From Heterocephalus glaber (lineage: Eukaryota; Chordata; Mammalia; Rodentia; Bathyergidae), in the NCBI RefSeq assembly GCF_000247695.1, contig NW_004624795.1, positions 5,046,135 to 5,110,134 of the forward strand: a DNA stretch of 64,000 bases, in the 5' to 3' direction. The notes under the pieces are model-generated. The model made no database searches. It saw only the letters and a program-made list of their open reading frames with translations, and had not been told where the DNA came from. How positions within the stretch are numbered: the stretch's first letter is position 1; every line of letters starts with the position of its first letter. Both the position numbers and the translations under genes were made by a program. Shown here piece by piece: positions 9,864 through 21,765 of this stretch.

Positions 9864-12585
9864 CCACCTCTCCCCCTTTAGCAAGCTTAGATGCTTGATA
9901 AGGAGGGAAGGTGCTGGTGCTGATGTGGGAGGGGGCGTTTTAGATACGCCCCCCCCCCCAAAAAAGTGAGAAAGGAGCTCGGGATGGGTTTGCTTTGCTT
10001 TGGTTTTTTTTTTTTTTTTTTTTAAAGAACAAATAAATTTTAAAAATTGAGATCTGGGAAGACAGAGAAAATGCGAGGCGCGCCTTGGAGTTACAGCACC
10101 GCCCCCCCCCCATCCCACTAGTAAATCATTATGCTAATTTGAGAAGTGGCCTCAGGCGGCCTAGAGGGGACTGCCGGCTGGGGCGGGGGTGCTGGGCGTC
10201 CCTCCGCTCTTTCGCAGTTGGAGCACCAGGACTTTTTTTTTTAAGGAGTTTCACTCCTCCGGGACTGGTGGCTGGTGGCTGGGTCTCCCACTGTCCTGGC
10301 TCACAACACTCACTCCCAGGCTGTGTACCTCTCTGCTCCACACCCTCTCCATCCTTCTCCCCCACCCTCAAGACCTCCGGGCACAAGCTCCCTACCCCGG
10401 GGAGGGTGCAAAGGCTGACTTTTTTTTTTTAACCCTCCTCCCTCTTTTTTTTTTTTTTTTTTTTTTGAGAACAGACAACAAGCGGTGAGTGATGATTAAA
10501 AAACCCAGAACATCTTGCAGGGGCAGTGGAGCTGAGGAGAGGGTGACAGAAGGAGGACCCTGCAGTTTAGCTGGAGCTCTGGACGCCGGCTGCAGAGCGG
10601 TTGTAAGAACTTCATGGAGAAGTTTCTGTGAAGATTGTCACCTCCGGATAGGCAGAAGGGCCCGAGAGGTGACCAGGACATTTGTACTTCTGAGAAGATG
10701 AGCTCAACGAGCAGAATGGCTTCATGTTAAAGGCAGCAGCTGAGAGGATGGAGGATGGCTAGGATTATTATTACTATTCATTCAGGGCAAACCTGTTTGT
10801 TTCTCTCTGCTCTGCAAGATTTATGACTCTTGGCACCAGTGAGGAAGGTTACAAAAGCTAAAGTTTCCTTAGGGTGCATGTGAGCAGGGCAGGAAAAGGC
10901 AAGGAGGTGGCCTGTGGGAGGAAGACAGAAGCCAAGAATGTAGATGTCTGCAGATTTGGGTGGAGTGGGGGTGGGGAAGAACCATTCTCGGAGGAGGAAA
11001 AAGACAAAAAAAAAAAAAAAAAAAGCGCCAGGACACTTTCCCAAGCAGGAGCCTCCGAAACACTGTCTAACTGCTGACTCGGGGCTTAGGGGACAGCACA
11101 GAAGGCTGCCCGTCACTCTTCTGGGAGAGCTGGTTCTCTTAACTTCGCCTGGACAGTCAGCCACCACCCCATGACTTCCTGGTTAGAATTCTTGGCTTTT
11201 GGCTTCTCCCATCTGGATGCACTAGGACAGGCAGGGGACTGGGGAAACAAAGGTGAGAGATGATTTCCAGCTATTGTCTCGCCTTCTGCGGAGGGAGGGC
11301 GGCTCTGTCTGGCTGAGATGAGGAGTCCTGCACCCCCCTCTTACCCCAACTCTGCTTGGGGGATGAGCAAGAGGGTGGTCCCCGGCCTAGGGCCCCCACT
11401 TTTGCTAGCCCAGCCAAGTCAGACAAGGTGGGCTGCAGCAGCTGGGGCCCTCGGGCCTGCTTGCGGCCTCTAGCACAGGAGTGGCCTGCAGAGCCCTCTT
11501 CCTGCTGTCCTGAATGAGGGCCCTACAGCCTGGAGAGCTGGCTAGGGGAAGGGGAGAGGTCGGGAGCGAAGGTGGGATCCATTTTTCTGTGTTTGTTAGC
11601 AGCATCCAGACAAAACATGAGGAAGTGTTGGGGCCTGAGCCAGGACCCTCCGGAGGAGGAGACCCTTTAAGGCTGGATGAGTATGTGGAGCAGACCCTGG
11701 CTGGAGACCTACAGGGTTAGACCCCTCTGGGCCTGGTGGGTTAGGGACTGGGCCACGGAGGTTTCCAGGGGCTCCAGGGAGCCCGTATCTTTGGATCTTA
11801 CTCTAGCTCCCCAAAGTGCAAAAGTCAACAGTGCACTTTAGACTCTTCATTCTTCTAACAGTCACTGGCTAGAGAAGGTCACTGTGAAGTTGGAAGAGAA
11901 GCTGGTGGCTGTCCAGACTGCAGTTTTTCCTGGAGGAATAAGGAGAGTCCAAAAGGCACCCAGCCAGCTGCAGTCTGTGCCAGGGGGCGTGGGGCTGAGG
12001 GGAGAAGTGGCCTGGCATGCTCCGCCTGGGAGGAAATGTGCTACAGGGACAGCAGGGGCCCCTGCCTTCCCATCCTCCACAAGTTCTGGTGGCCCTACCT
12101 GGCTGCACAAGGTGGTGGGGGATTGTGGAGTGGGAGTGAAAAGGAAAGTGGGGAGCAAGAACACAAAGGGGCCCGAAGGATGTACCCCTCCAGATGTCTA
12201 GGAGACTCTGCTCTGCTCTCTCTGGAGGGAAACCAGCATCCATTTGGACTGCTTGAGAGGCAGCAGGTCCCAATCTGGTTCCTTTCTTGCCTTTTTTCCC
12301 TCTCTCTGAAGGAGGCTGCTTGGCCCTGATTGGGGCTGGGAGGCCAGAGGGCAGAAGGCAGGGAAGCTGGCAGCTCTGAGGGTGCCTGGTTTCCTTGGCA
12401 GTGTTGCTACAGGTTAGGGACCTTTCAAACTTCCGGAGACAAATGGTGGGTGGCAGGGACTTGGGCGGGGAGCTTAGGGCGGAGGGCTTCAGGGGGGTCT
12501 GAGAAAAGAGGAGGAGGAAGTCTGTGATTTAGGGACAGAGAAAGGAACAATTTCTTCCTGAATTGAGGGAGAGAAACTTCAGTAA

Positions 12586-12588
<3 letters not shown>

Positions 12589-12623
<35 letters not shown>
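12589..12623. repeat. (TC)n microsatellite
   Basis: About 17 perfect TC units on the plus strand. Confidence 0.97.
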
Positions 12624-12627
<4 letters not shown>

Positions 12628-13864
12628 AACTGTGTATGTGAGAGATTGAAAAGGGAAAACTGAGAAAAAGATTAACTCATGTAAACTAATAAAGCAAAAA
12701 ATTAATAAATGTAAACATTAGGAAAATTTCCCCCTTCCTAGATCTCTTTTTCTCCAAGAGCCACAACTCTGGCTCTGGCACTCCCCTTGGTACCCCATAC
12801 TGAGGGGGACTGGAGCCCTCTAAGCCCTGAGAACAATTGCTGTCCACCCCCCACTTCTGGACCTTGGTAGGATCAGCATTGTCCTCCCCCCTAAACAAAA
12901 ATCCATAAAAGAGCAAACGAAAATTCTTTCCACAAGACCAAGGGAACTGCACCTTGGGGCAGCCGGGGATCCTGTCCCTGGTTACCAGGCTGGGCTCACC
13001 GGAGGAGCTGGGAGCTGGGAGCCTGGGGCTTGTGGTTAGTGGGTTGCTTGTTGCTGGCCTTGTCTGGATTCTCTCCCGCATACTTTTTCCAGTTTTACTG
13101 CCCAACTTTGTGGCAGTGGTATAAAAGTTCACGAACTCTCCCAAATCTCCATCTCCTCCAGTATGAAGAAAGATTTCAAAGCTGGGGGGGAGGTTGTTAA
13201 TGAAAATGGCTCTTGGGGTTTATCTCCCCAATCTTCAGCTCTCTAAAGCGCGGGAGTGGGAGGGAACAAAGAGACATCGGAGAGGAGCCGATCTGGGCCC
13301 TGTGTGGCTGAGCAGCACAGCCCTGCTTAGCAATGGCGCGAGTCGGAAGAAGAAAAACACTGCCGGGGTGCGAGGAGAGAAATCCAAGCTGTGCTTCTGT
13401 CCCCAGGCCAGGTGTGGGGATGCTACCCTCTCCCAGGCCGACCCACAGAGGGAGGTGAGAAGAAACAGGGCAGCCCCCCCCCCCCGCGCCGCCCCCGGGG
13501 CCAACAAAGTGGATTTGGAGAAGAACCGGGCAGCCTGGCCACGCTAATGAGGGGCCCAGGCCATCCTGGAGCAGCACCGGAGCTGGCAAGCTGCTTGGTG
13601 GCCACCTTTGGAATCAGGGACCTGCCTCGCCATAACTCAGTCCCGGCCTGCAGACCCCACCCCTAGCAAGTGTGGGGACAAAGATGGGCAGGATGGAGAA
13701 GGCAGAGGGGGCAGGCTGTGAATCCCGGTGGCTGCAGAGGTGGGGGTGTCCTGGGAGAAGGGGAAAGAGAGGAATAGGGACCCAGTCCCCTGCGAGTGGC
13801 TACCCCGTCTCTACGGACAGGGACAGATTGGGTGTCTCTCCCAGTGACCTCTGTTTAGCAGACG

Positions 13865-13925
13865 ATAACTCACTGGATTAATGACCAATCAGTGCAAGGC
13901 GTCCGAATATAAAACTCTGAAGTCA
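13865..13925. promoter_or_regulatory. Small AT-rich block with CCAAT and ATTAAT
   Basis: A compact segment reading GGATTAATGACCAATCAGTG, then an AT-rich GAATATAAAA. It combines a homeodomain core, a CCAAT box and a TATA-like string in the plus orientation, and could be a small enhancer or a weak antisense promoter. Conservation was not tested. Confidence 0.3.
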
Positions 13926-14403
13926 GAATAGGACAGGGCCAGTTTGAGCCTGCCAGCCCTTTTGTTCTTTTCTCTCTCCACACCAGGGTTTGGGTGAGGT
14001 TTTGGGAAGTGGACTATCAAGCAAGAGACAGATTTCCAAAGATGAAGCTGCTGCCCATCTCTTCCCTCTCCCCTGCCAAATTCATTTCCCAAACCTACTT
14101 CTCAGAGCAGCCTCTGATCCTCCCTTCCTCTGCCCAGCTTCTTCACATCCCTGATGCCCCAAGAAACTTCAGTTCTCACACCCTGTAACTGCGAAGCCAC
14201 TACTTCAAAATGTTATCTCCCCCCAGTTGGAGGAAGAGATGAAAAGTAAGAAGAGCACAGTAGAGATCTTCAGTTCTTAGGTCCTGGGCACCCTGAGGGA
14301 GACCTGGTAGAGTACTGTAGTGCTCAGTCCCAGAATAAAGAAGGCCCAAAGGCCCAGAGGTCCAGAGTGAGACGGGGGGGGGGGCCACCTGCTGTCATGG
14401 ATT

Positions 14404-14433
14404 CCAGATTCTAAGTCACCAGATTCTAAGTCA
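14404..14433. repeat. Perfect 15-base tandem duplication
   Basis: The unit CCAGATTCTAAGTCA occurs twice head to tail without mismatch. It looks like a recent replication-slippage event in the intron. Confidence 0.9.
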
Positions 14434-14654
14434 CTATGGGCTGCTCTCTGCCTGCGCTCCTCTTCTGCTGAGATTCGAGAAGCCCTCCACTGCCTGAGGC
14501 ACATACACACTGAATACTGCAAAGCAGCCCGCAGTGACTTCTGGCCCCAGATGCCAGCAGGCCTCCCGTCACACGAGGAGATTGCTCCCACGCACTGTCC
14601 CACAGAGGACAGACACAGGGGCACCGAGGCTGGGACTGAGGGAAGGGGGACTCA

Positions 14655-14803
14655 GAGTGTCCAGTCCAACTCTGCCATGCTTACAGACAGGGAAACTGAG
14701 GCTCAGGGGAAAGGGATTTCTCCAAAGGCATACTTGGGATCTGTGGGATCTAAACCAGGGCACTCTCTGGGCCTCAGTGTCCCCTTTTGTAAAGTCAAGG
14801 CAC
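14655..14803 (-). mobile_element. Ancient MIR-type SINE fragment, possibly two in opposite orientation
   Basis: The segment around 14683-14740 reads as the reverse complement of the MIR consensus (ACAGACAGGGAAACTGAGGCTC matches the MIR 'GAGCCTCAGTTTCC' part). The segment at 14769-14803 (GGCCTCAGTGTCCCCTTTTGTAAA) matches the same part in forward orientation. MIR elements are old mammal-wide SINEs. The match is by recollection of the consensus, so the boundaries are approximate. Confidence 0.55.
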
Positions 14804-15544
14804 ATGTGTGGAGGGCAGTGGCTGGGGTAATGGACTTAAAGCCCCCTTCCGGATTGGACATCAGTAGTTCTCCATGTGCTGATGTAGGCAGCAGTGGGGA
14901 TAAGCGGTAATAAAGTGAGTCCGGACAATAATAGACAGCATGGAGATCAGACGCAGAGCATTTCCTCTTCAGATTTAAATGCTTAGGCCCCTACCACTGA
15001 GCACAAATATTCTTGGCTCCTTCTCCCCCCACAGAGGTGCTGGCCCTGGGTTTTACTGCTCTTCTGTGTGGGGAGACAGCTGATTCTCTACCCTCATTAT
15101 CAAATCAGAAGTGCTATTTTTGGACACAGCAACCTGAGCAGTAAATAATTAATTTGTATAATTAGAGAAGGAAGCCTTCGACTTGGCAATTTTTAACCCA
15201 GCCTCAATGCACCCTTTGTACCAGCCTGGCCTTCTCACCCGACCCCCACCCTTGCCCACACACCTACCGCCCCCCAATGCCTCCACCCCTCCCCCACCAG
15301 CTGCAGCCCAGCATTCCCCGGATGGCCCTCCTGCTCCTGCTCCTGCTCCTGCTCCACAGAGCCAGAGCGGGGGTCTGCTCCTATCCTAACAAAGTTCCTT
15401 CTCTGCTCTGTCTGCAGCAGCTGCCCCTTTTTGCTAACTTTCTCTGCCCCCCACCCCACCCCCGGCAAAGCTCTGCGGGGCTTCTGGTCCCTGCTCTCAG
15501 CTCTTGGGAAACATGTAATCCACCTCCTCCTCCGCTCAAGATGC

Positions 15545-15720
15545 CCCAACAATGCATCGAGTTTGCATTTCAAGAAACTCCCATTAATATCAATTTACTT
15601 CACTGAAACCTCGGGTTCTTCATCAAGTTGATGATTTATGATAAAATCAATTAAATTACAGCCACTTAGGGCCCAGCCGCTTCCTCTCAGATTTCATTGG
15701 TGCGGGGCCCAAGTGTCTGG
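15545..15720. promoter_or_regulatory. Candidate conserved enhancer block with HOX/PBX-type sites
   Basis: A non-repetitive AT-rich block with CCATTAATATCAATTTA, TTGATGATTTATGATAAAATCAATTAAATTACA-type spacing of TGAT and TTAT cores, and TTTCATTGGTG (ATTGG) near its end. TGATTTAT-like strings are typical PBX/HOX composite sites. It lies 9 kb upstream of the HOXB3 coding exon. Function is inference. Confidence 0.45.
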
Positions 15721-16949
15721 TGGAAAAATGCAAGTTTAGCTGGAGGCGAGGAAAGATAATTCTGCGGCTGAGAAAATTTAATGCAAAACAATTTCCAGGC
15801 AAAGCTGGGCGTCTGGACAGAAACGCAAGAGCCACTAGTTGGCCTGCGGAAATAACTATCTGGGGTTCAAGATGTTTTCCTGCCCACCCCCATCATCCTG
15901 CCTGGTCACCTTTGTGCTCACTTGCCCGCCCTCCCAAGCAGAGATTAGGGGAGAATTTGAGCGGACGGTGAGACCCGATGCAGCCAAGGCCCAGCCTCAA
16001 ATCCCAGGTCTCCTGAGCTCTCCTACCACACCAGACCTTTTTCCTCTGGTGGCTCTCTCCTCCCCACCCCAACCTCGTTCACTCTGTTCTTAGTCTCTCA
16101 CTGCTAACCTGCAGACCCAAAGTGAAGATCAGGCTGCGTGGGCAGACAGCCCACAAGAAAAGGCCAACAGGAGCAGGGGCCAGGGCCAGGACAAGTGGAT
16201 TGCGCTGTGTGTGGCTTTGGGGGGAAAGAAGCTGCAGGCGGGAAGGATCCCTGCCTCTTGGCCAGGGCCAGAAGCAGCAATGCCTGGAGCTGCACCCTCC
16301 CGGAGGACCAGCAGGGGAGAACACCCTGTCTCCCTTCTGGCTCCCGGTGTGTGCGATCCTATAAACACACCCAACAAACTCTCAACCTGAAAGCTCCTGC
16401 AAGCGCGCACACACACCCCAAGGCGCACGCTCAGCGCACAAACACACCTACACACGTGTGCACGTCTGCACACTCTTACACAGAACCACCACAGGCAGCG
16501 CCTGGAAGGGGGCAGCCCCCACTCGGAGCTCACTTCTGGGAAAAGAAATCCCAGCACCTTCCATCCGCCTGGCAGCACCTCCTGCTCCAAGGAGAGGGGT
16601 TTCTCCCTCCTCTGCTCTGTTTGGCTTTTGGTTTCCAGAGCAGGCAGATAGTAAACACAGCTTCTCTGAAGCCATAAATCACCTCCTCTCCTACCTTCTC
16701 GGCTTCACACTCAGCTTCAGCCAACCCCTTGTAATTTCAGCTTCAAATAACCCCTAGGTGCCAAAGGGCTGGGCGAGCAGCTGCACTGTGGATGCGGCCC
16801 GGCCTTCCCCCTCTCTGCCCCAGCAGATAGGTGCCCCTCACATCCCCCTCACCAGCCCATTCCGCTTCCCCTGGAAACCCCACCAGTCTCCCCAGCCGCC
16901 GAGCAGGGAGCTCTCCCCCGTCCCAACCCGACCCTGTCTGCACTACAAG

Positions 16950-17660
16950 GTAGGGCCCACACTGCTTCACTCTCCGGTACCCTCGGGTGGCCGGACCTCG
17001 GCTCAGCTCCTGCCCCGCCCAAGTTGCTCTCGTCTTTGTCCTCTCCTCCCTGCCCGCCCCCAGACTGGCCAGGGGCGGGGGTCCCCGTCCCCGCTCTCCA
17101 CCCAGCCAGGCCCAGCTCCCGGGTCCCCGGATCCGATCGGCACCCCACACTCACCTGTGCGCGCCCCGCTAGAGCAGCTGCGGGTGCCCGGGCGGTGCGG
17201 GGGGCGCGCGAGAACCGCTGGCCGGGCCCGGGACCCTGGGCCCCGCGTGGGGCTCCACCGCCTCGGCCCGCCGCATGCCAAGCCCCGCAGAGCCCCGCCG
17301 CCAGCCGGGCGAGGGGGGAGAGGCCGGATGCGCTCGCCCTGCGCCCGCCCCGCCCCGCGCCCCGGGCTTTGTTCGGGGTCCTGCGCTCGCTCCAGGCCCG
17401 GCCGCAGGCAGGAGAAGCCGGGGATCCCGCTCCGCTGGGGCCGGCCTGGGCCTGGGGCTGCGGAAGGCGGGACCCGTGTGGCCCCGAGCCGGGCTGGGGC
17501 TTCCAGAGCGGAGTTGCCAGGCGAGAGGATCGGCGAGTGGCAGGGGCACGGCCAGGCGAGGCTCGGGGGGCGAGGGGCGCCGTGGCGGAAGGCGGCTCTT
17601 CACTGTCACCAGCGAAATGGGTTCCATATGTCCCGCCGGCGGAGAAGGGAGAGCGAGGGA
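16950..17660 (-). promoter_or_regulatory. HOXB3: CpG island with a minus-strand splice donor: candidate HOXB3 5' exon and promoter
   Basis: A dense GC- and CpG-rich island inside the HOXB3 upstream interval. At its left part the minus strand reads GCGCACAG|GTGAGTGTG, a consensus donor with GT at 17154-17153. A CpG island plus such a donor on the cluster's sense strand is what an alternative first exon would look like; the acceptor at 6502 could be its partner. Open frames of 165 to 331 residues on both strands overlap here, but they are rich in Arg, Pro, Gly and Ala, match no family, and are composition artefacts. Confidence 0.45.
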
Positions 17661-19804
17661 GGCCATGGTGCCGGGCAGGGCAGGGGGTGGGGGCGATGCA
17701 GGGACCCTGGGGGAGCAAGGGTGGCGGTTTCCACTTCCCCTCCAGTTTCCTAAGTCTGCTCAGGCTGCTCGGAACTTTCCCTTCTTCCTTTTCCTTCCTG
17801 CAAGATGGGAGGGAGGAGAGGAGGAAGGGAAGCTTCTGTTTGTTAAGTCTGGGGATTTGAGCGAGATGTGGATTGGAGGTGAAAGTTCTCTGGCGGCATT
17901 AAGTAAGATCAACTCCTTCTCCGCGTCCCTAAAAAGGCAAAGGAGAGAACAAACCCACAGGGGGAAGAGAAGCCGGGAGGATGCCAGGCCCAGGTGTGAG
18001 AGCCTGGCCCATCCTCCCTTGCAGGATGAATTTGCAGAGGTCGCAATGGTTAAGTTACTGGTGGTGGCAGTGGAGGAGGTGACCCAAGCGTCCAGGACAT
18101 CTTGGCCGGCCCCTGGCGCTACAGTTCCTTCCCCAGCTGCCTCCCACCTGACTTAGAGCCCCCAGGGCCTACTCGAGAGACCCCGTCCTGTGGCAGCCTC
18201 AGCTCTGGACAGCTTCCTGTGAGGAAAAGCTGGAGGAGCTAAGACAAACAGGGGCTGGCTTCCGTGGAGCCTCCCAAGGTGTCTGCACGCCAAGGGGTTT
18301 CTAGCTCTGTCTCTACCCTGAGCCTCTCTCCCGAGCTCTCCCCCTTTCTAAGCCCTCTCGAGTCTGTGGTCCTTTCTCACAGTCCCCTTTGTCTTCCCGC
18401 GCTCTGCCTTCCCCTGCATTCTAAGTGAACTGGAATGGAGGCTGACTGAGGTCTTCTAGGTGTCTCCAGAAATCACTGCGAAGGGAACGCTGTCCCCACA
18501 CCTCGGGAACCTCTCTTCTGTGAGGAACCCACCCTCTGCACGAAGAGGCTCTCTTCCCGAGAGAAGCGGGCAAGAGGGTGCTTCCTTTCCACTCAACTGT
18601 GCTAGTCCAGGCCCAGGCACTGTGGGTCCTTCCTCCCCTCAGACTGTCCTTTGTCCTCATTCTCTCTCTTTCTGTCCCCTTGGGCTCAGCCTTGACTTCC
18701 CAGCCCAGAGGGAGCCTGCCTTCGGGGGGCTTCTCTCTGGTACCTCTCCCCATCCTTCATGCTCTCTCCCACTCCTCATCTTCAGATGCTCTGGTCACTA
18801 CAGCCTTCGCAGCCCGGCCCACAGGTAGACACTGCAATCAGATGGTGCCAAGGACACTGGGTGTCCCACCCTCCCCCTAAGGACACAGACAGCAGATCAG
18901 AGGGCTGGGGTGCTCCCTGGCTCAAGGAAACCAAGTGCTGATAAATATACAAGAAAACAACAAAGTCTTTTTGCTTGCTGATTTGGGGGTTGGCCTAGGA
19001 GCCTGGAGGGAGGGCATCAGGCCTCACATGGGACATGGGTGACCCAGATGAGGAGAGGACCAGTGACTGAAAGATAATGGTGGTAAGGGATGGGCTCCCT
19101 GCTTTGTCTCTGGGGGAAGTCAGTGTGCAGATGGGGAGAGGAAGGGGGAGGGGCACGGGTGCCAACTCCCCTCCCCAAGGCCGGAGGAGACAAAGGCCCG
19201 AAGAGGGCTGGGAGAAGGAAGAGGAGAAGCCCTGTGTGTCACAGGCCAGGGGAAGGTAGCAGGGACGGGAGGGGGACAGGGCAAGGGCCTGTGGGACCTG
19301 CTCCCAGCAGTCCCCCCCCAGCTTGGCCTGGCCAGAAGGGCAGATCTTTCAGCTCCAGACCCTTTGTGTCCCATCCTCCAGAGCAGATTGAAGTCAAAAG
19401 CTAACACCAATAATTCTGCCCTCTTCCCTCTTCGTGCGCCTTCTGCTTCCTAAGGAAGAGGTGATCCTTTCCCTCCTCTCAGGAACTCCCAAGACTTTGG
19501 GCTAAATTCTGAAGCACCAGTTTGGGGCTCCACACATGACACGCCTCCTGTCCCAGGTGAAGAAGCAGGACTGCTCACCTCCCACACAGAGAACAGGGAT
19601 TCTCCAACATCCAAGGACAGAAGGAGAATGGGACCAAAAGGCCTGGGGCCCCTGCTGCTCCCAGGTCTTGTGGGTGTCTTCCCCAGCGCATCACACACCC
19701 CCAATCTCCTGTTAACAAGGATGGGGCTCAGCATCCAGAGGGAACAGGCGCGTGGGAGTGAGGAAGGGCTGGGCCCCATGCTGCCAGTCCGCCAGCCAGC
19801 CTGC

Positions 19805-19925
19805 TACCATGAATAATTAACACCTGGGCGAGACGTCGCTCTAATTTGCCTGCTCCAGGGTTTACACTAGCAGACAGAGTTAAGTATCACAGATAATAGT
19901 GGCCATAAAGTCAGCTGGCCTGGCT
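19805..19925. promoter_or_regulatory. Candidate conserved block with ATAATTAA and GCCATAAA
   Basis: Contains GAATAATTAACACC, TCTAATTTGCC, AGATAATAG and GCCATAAA (19902-19909) within 120 bases, between GC-rich flanks. Such clustering suggests HOX/CDX input. Not tested for conservation. Confidence 0.4.
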
Positions 19926-20734
19926 CCAGCCGCCTGAGTGAGGACCAGCAGCCAGGCTGGACTTGGCAGGGGATCAGGCCCTCTGCCACTCACCGTCCCT
20001 CAGGACTCTGGGGCACTGTCCTGGTCTATCCCAGAAGCCACCTCTGGCGTTGCTCTAGGCCAGCTCCTGTGACCGCCACGGGAAACCCTAGGGAAAAGCT
20101 CCCCCCCTCCTCAAGTGCACCCCACTTGCCCCCTCTTTGGAAAGATGGGGGCTTAAGTGCAGGAACACATCCCATGTCCTTGAGCATCCTCCAACTTTCC
20201 AGATCCACCCAATTGATTCCTAGAGCATTTCTTCTCTAGAAAAAACTTCAGAAAACCTCTCCCCCCACCCCTCTGGCCCCAACACACACAAAGTCTCTCA
20301 CTTGCTCAGGAAACTTTTCTTTGTTTCAGGAGGTCTAAGGAAGGCTCCTGGGGTGTGCATCCATTTCCTTGTTTTGCTAGCCAGGAGGGTGGGGAGCAGT
20401 CTTGCTGCTTCTCTCCTAGCCCTTCACCCCTTGCCAGCCTCCACTGTCTCCCCCAATTTGGGTAGCTCCTTCTCCACCCCCAACACCCCATACTCATCAG
20501 ACCAGCAGACAAATGAAGCTTTACTACTGTACGGACGGACGACACCATCCATCCCATTACACTTTTGGAGGACTTTAATGGGGTTTCCATGATTCCAAAA
20601 ATCTTTGCTTTCAACCCCAGTCATTTCTTCCTCCACCTCCACCTCTCCTGCCCCCCGGGGCTCCTTCACTTTCAGACTTGGGTTTGGTTCACCCAGGGCG
20701 GGGAGTTGGAGAAGCCAAACTCCTAGAGGACAAT

Positions 20735-21010
20735 CACTAAAAAATGAAGCTCTTTTTGCTGCAAGAATGTTGGCTCTCTCAGGCTCACAGATATCACTGT
20801 TGTTACAAATATCATTTTTATATTAGGTCGTGCTCTTTGAATGGGTTTATATGCCAATAAGGCATTTCTGGTTTACCAAATTTATACAAATCTCGCCTTA
20901 ATTGATGATCACAGATGCTGTAATTTAAGACCTCTAGCTATAGAGCTTTCATATTAACTGCTGATCTATTACTGGAAATTGAAATAACCAACTCCTGCGA
21001 GCAGAGGAGA
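20735..21010. promoter_or_regulatory. Candidate conserved AT-rich enhancer block
   Basis: About 270 bases of complex, non-repetitive AT-rich DNA with GCCAATAAGG near 20849, CCTTAATTGATGATCACAG near 20895 and repeated TAT/TAA cores. It has the texture of a conserved noncoding element and none of a gene. Confidence 0.42.
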
Positions 21011-21252
21011 GAGGGAGGAAGCGCCTTCAGGAGAGCCACTCTCTGGGCAGAAAGAGCCAAGCTCCCACATCATTTTCCTTGAGAAATGATTTATCGAAGA
21101 CACAGCCATAAACAACACAACTCACTCACAAACACACGCAGACGCGCGCCCACACACGGGAGCGCACACACGCACTTACACACACGCACAATGGCTGGCA
21201 TGCCGGCCAAGGAGAAGCTGACACCCATATTCCTATAAATCAAGAAAAAGGT

Positions 21253-21256
<4 letters not shown>

Positions 21257-21304
<48 letters not shown>
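21257..21304. repeat. (GA)n microsatellite
   Basis: More than 20 perfect GA units. Confidence 0.97.
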
Positions 21305-21307
<3 letters not shown>

Positions 21308-21535
21308 GAATATTCCTAAAATCTCTATGCAATGCCTCAATGGGTATAAACACATAGAACACCGTGTGAAGAGAAATGGCAGGAAATGAAGATGGCTATT
21401 TGTCACATTTTACGACAATAACATTAATAACAAACAATAAATTTACATGGACATATAAGACGCGGTAGGTAGTGAGAAATCCCTTCTACTTACAATACCC
21501 CAGCCCGCGGTGTGGCTCCGGCTGCGGGGCTCTTT

Positions 21536-21622
21536 TATTGCTGTCTCCCTTTCTTTTTCTCTCTCTTTCTCTCTCTCTTTCTCTCTCTCTCCCCCTCTCT
21601 CTCCCCCTCTCTTTTTTTTTCT
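21536..21622. repeat. Pyrimidine (TC-rich) simple repeat
   Basis: Interrupted TCTCTTTC and CTCTCTCCCCC units ending in a T run. Confidence 0.93.
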
Positions 21623-21654
21623 CGGGGTACAGGCTTGTTTTTCAAAGGACAGTT

Positions 21655-21765
21655 GAATTGCACGTCAGAAACAGGGAGACCGAGCCTGTGATTTTCCTGA
21701 CGAATACATATCTATTCTGCAACCTCGGCATTAATTATTTAATGAATCACGTGACCAGGAGGGGG
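21655..21765. promoter_or_regulatory. Candidate regulatory block with TTAATTATTTAAT and E-box
   Basis: GCATTAATTATTTAATGAA is followed directly by TCACGTGACC (E-box CACGTG at 21748-21753). A homeodomain core next to a USF-type palindrome resembles the Hox promoter-proximal modules elsewhere in the window, but there is no coding start within 8 kb on the minus strand. Confidence 0.4.

Larger units (their letters stand above)
9864..16850. other. HOXB3 5' intron, middle part
   Basis: No coding gene is supported. Contents seen: T-rich homopolymers near 10002-10023 and 10445-10466, an A run near 11005-11023, a TC microsatellite at 12589-12623, a 15-base perfect tandem duplication at 14404-14433, an old MIR-type SINE at about 14655-14803, a CTCCTG hexamer run near 15325-15354, and AT-rich candidate regulatory blocks near 13865-13920, 15120-15190 and 15545-15720. 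A GCCATAAA site is at 16671-16678. Confidence 0.6.
17661..21240. other. HOXB3 5' intron, distal-middle part
   Basis: No gene is supported. The stretch is GC-moderate up to about 19800, then holds two AT-rich candidate regulatory blocks (19805-19925 and 20735-21010) and a CA-rich tract at about 21117-21190. Confidence 0.6.

Noticed and set aside
16758..17753. 331-residue plus-strand open frame and a 289-residue minus-strand one
   Set aside because: Both lie in a CpG island, are dominated by Arg, Pro, Gly and Ala, show no domain, and overlap each other on opposite strands. GC-rich DNA has few stop codons.
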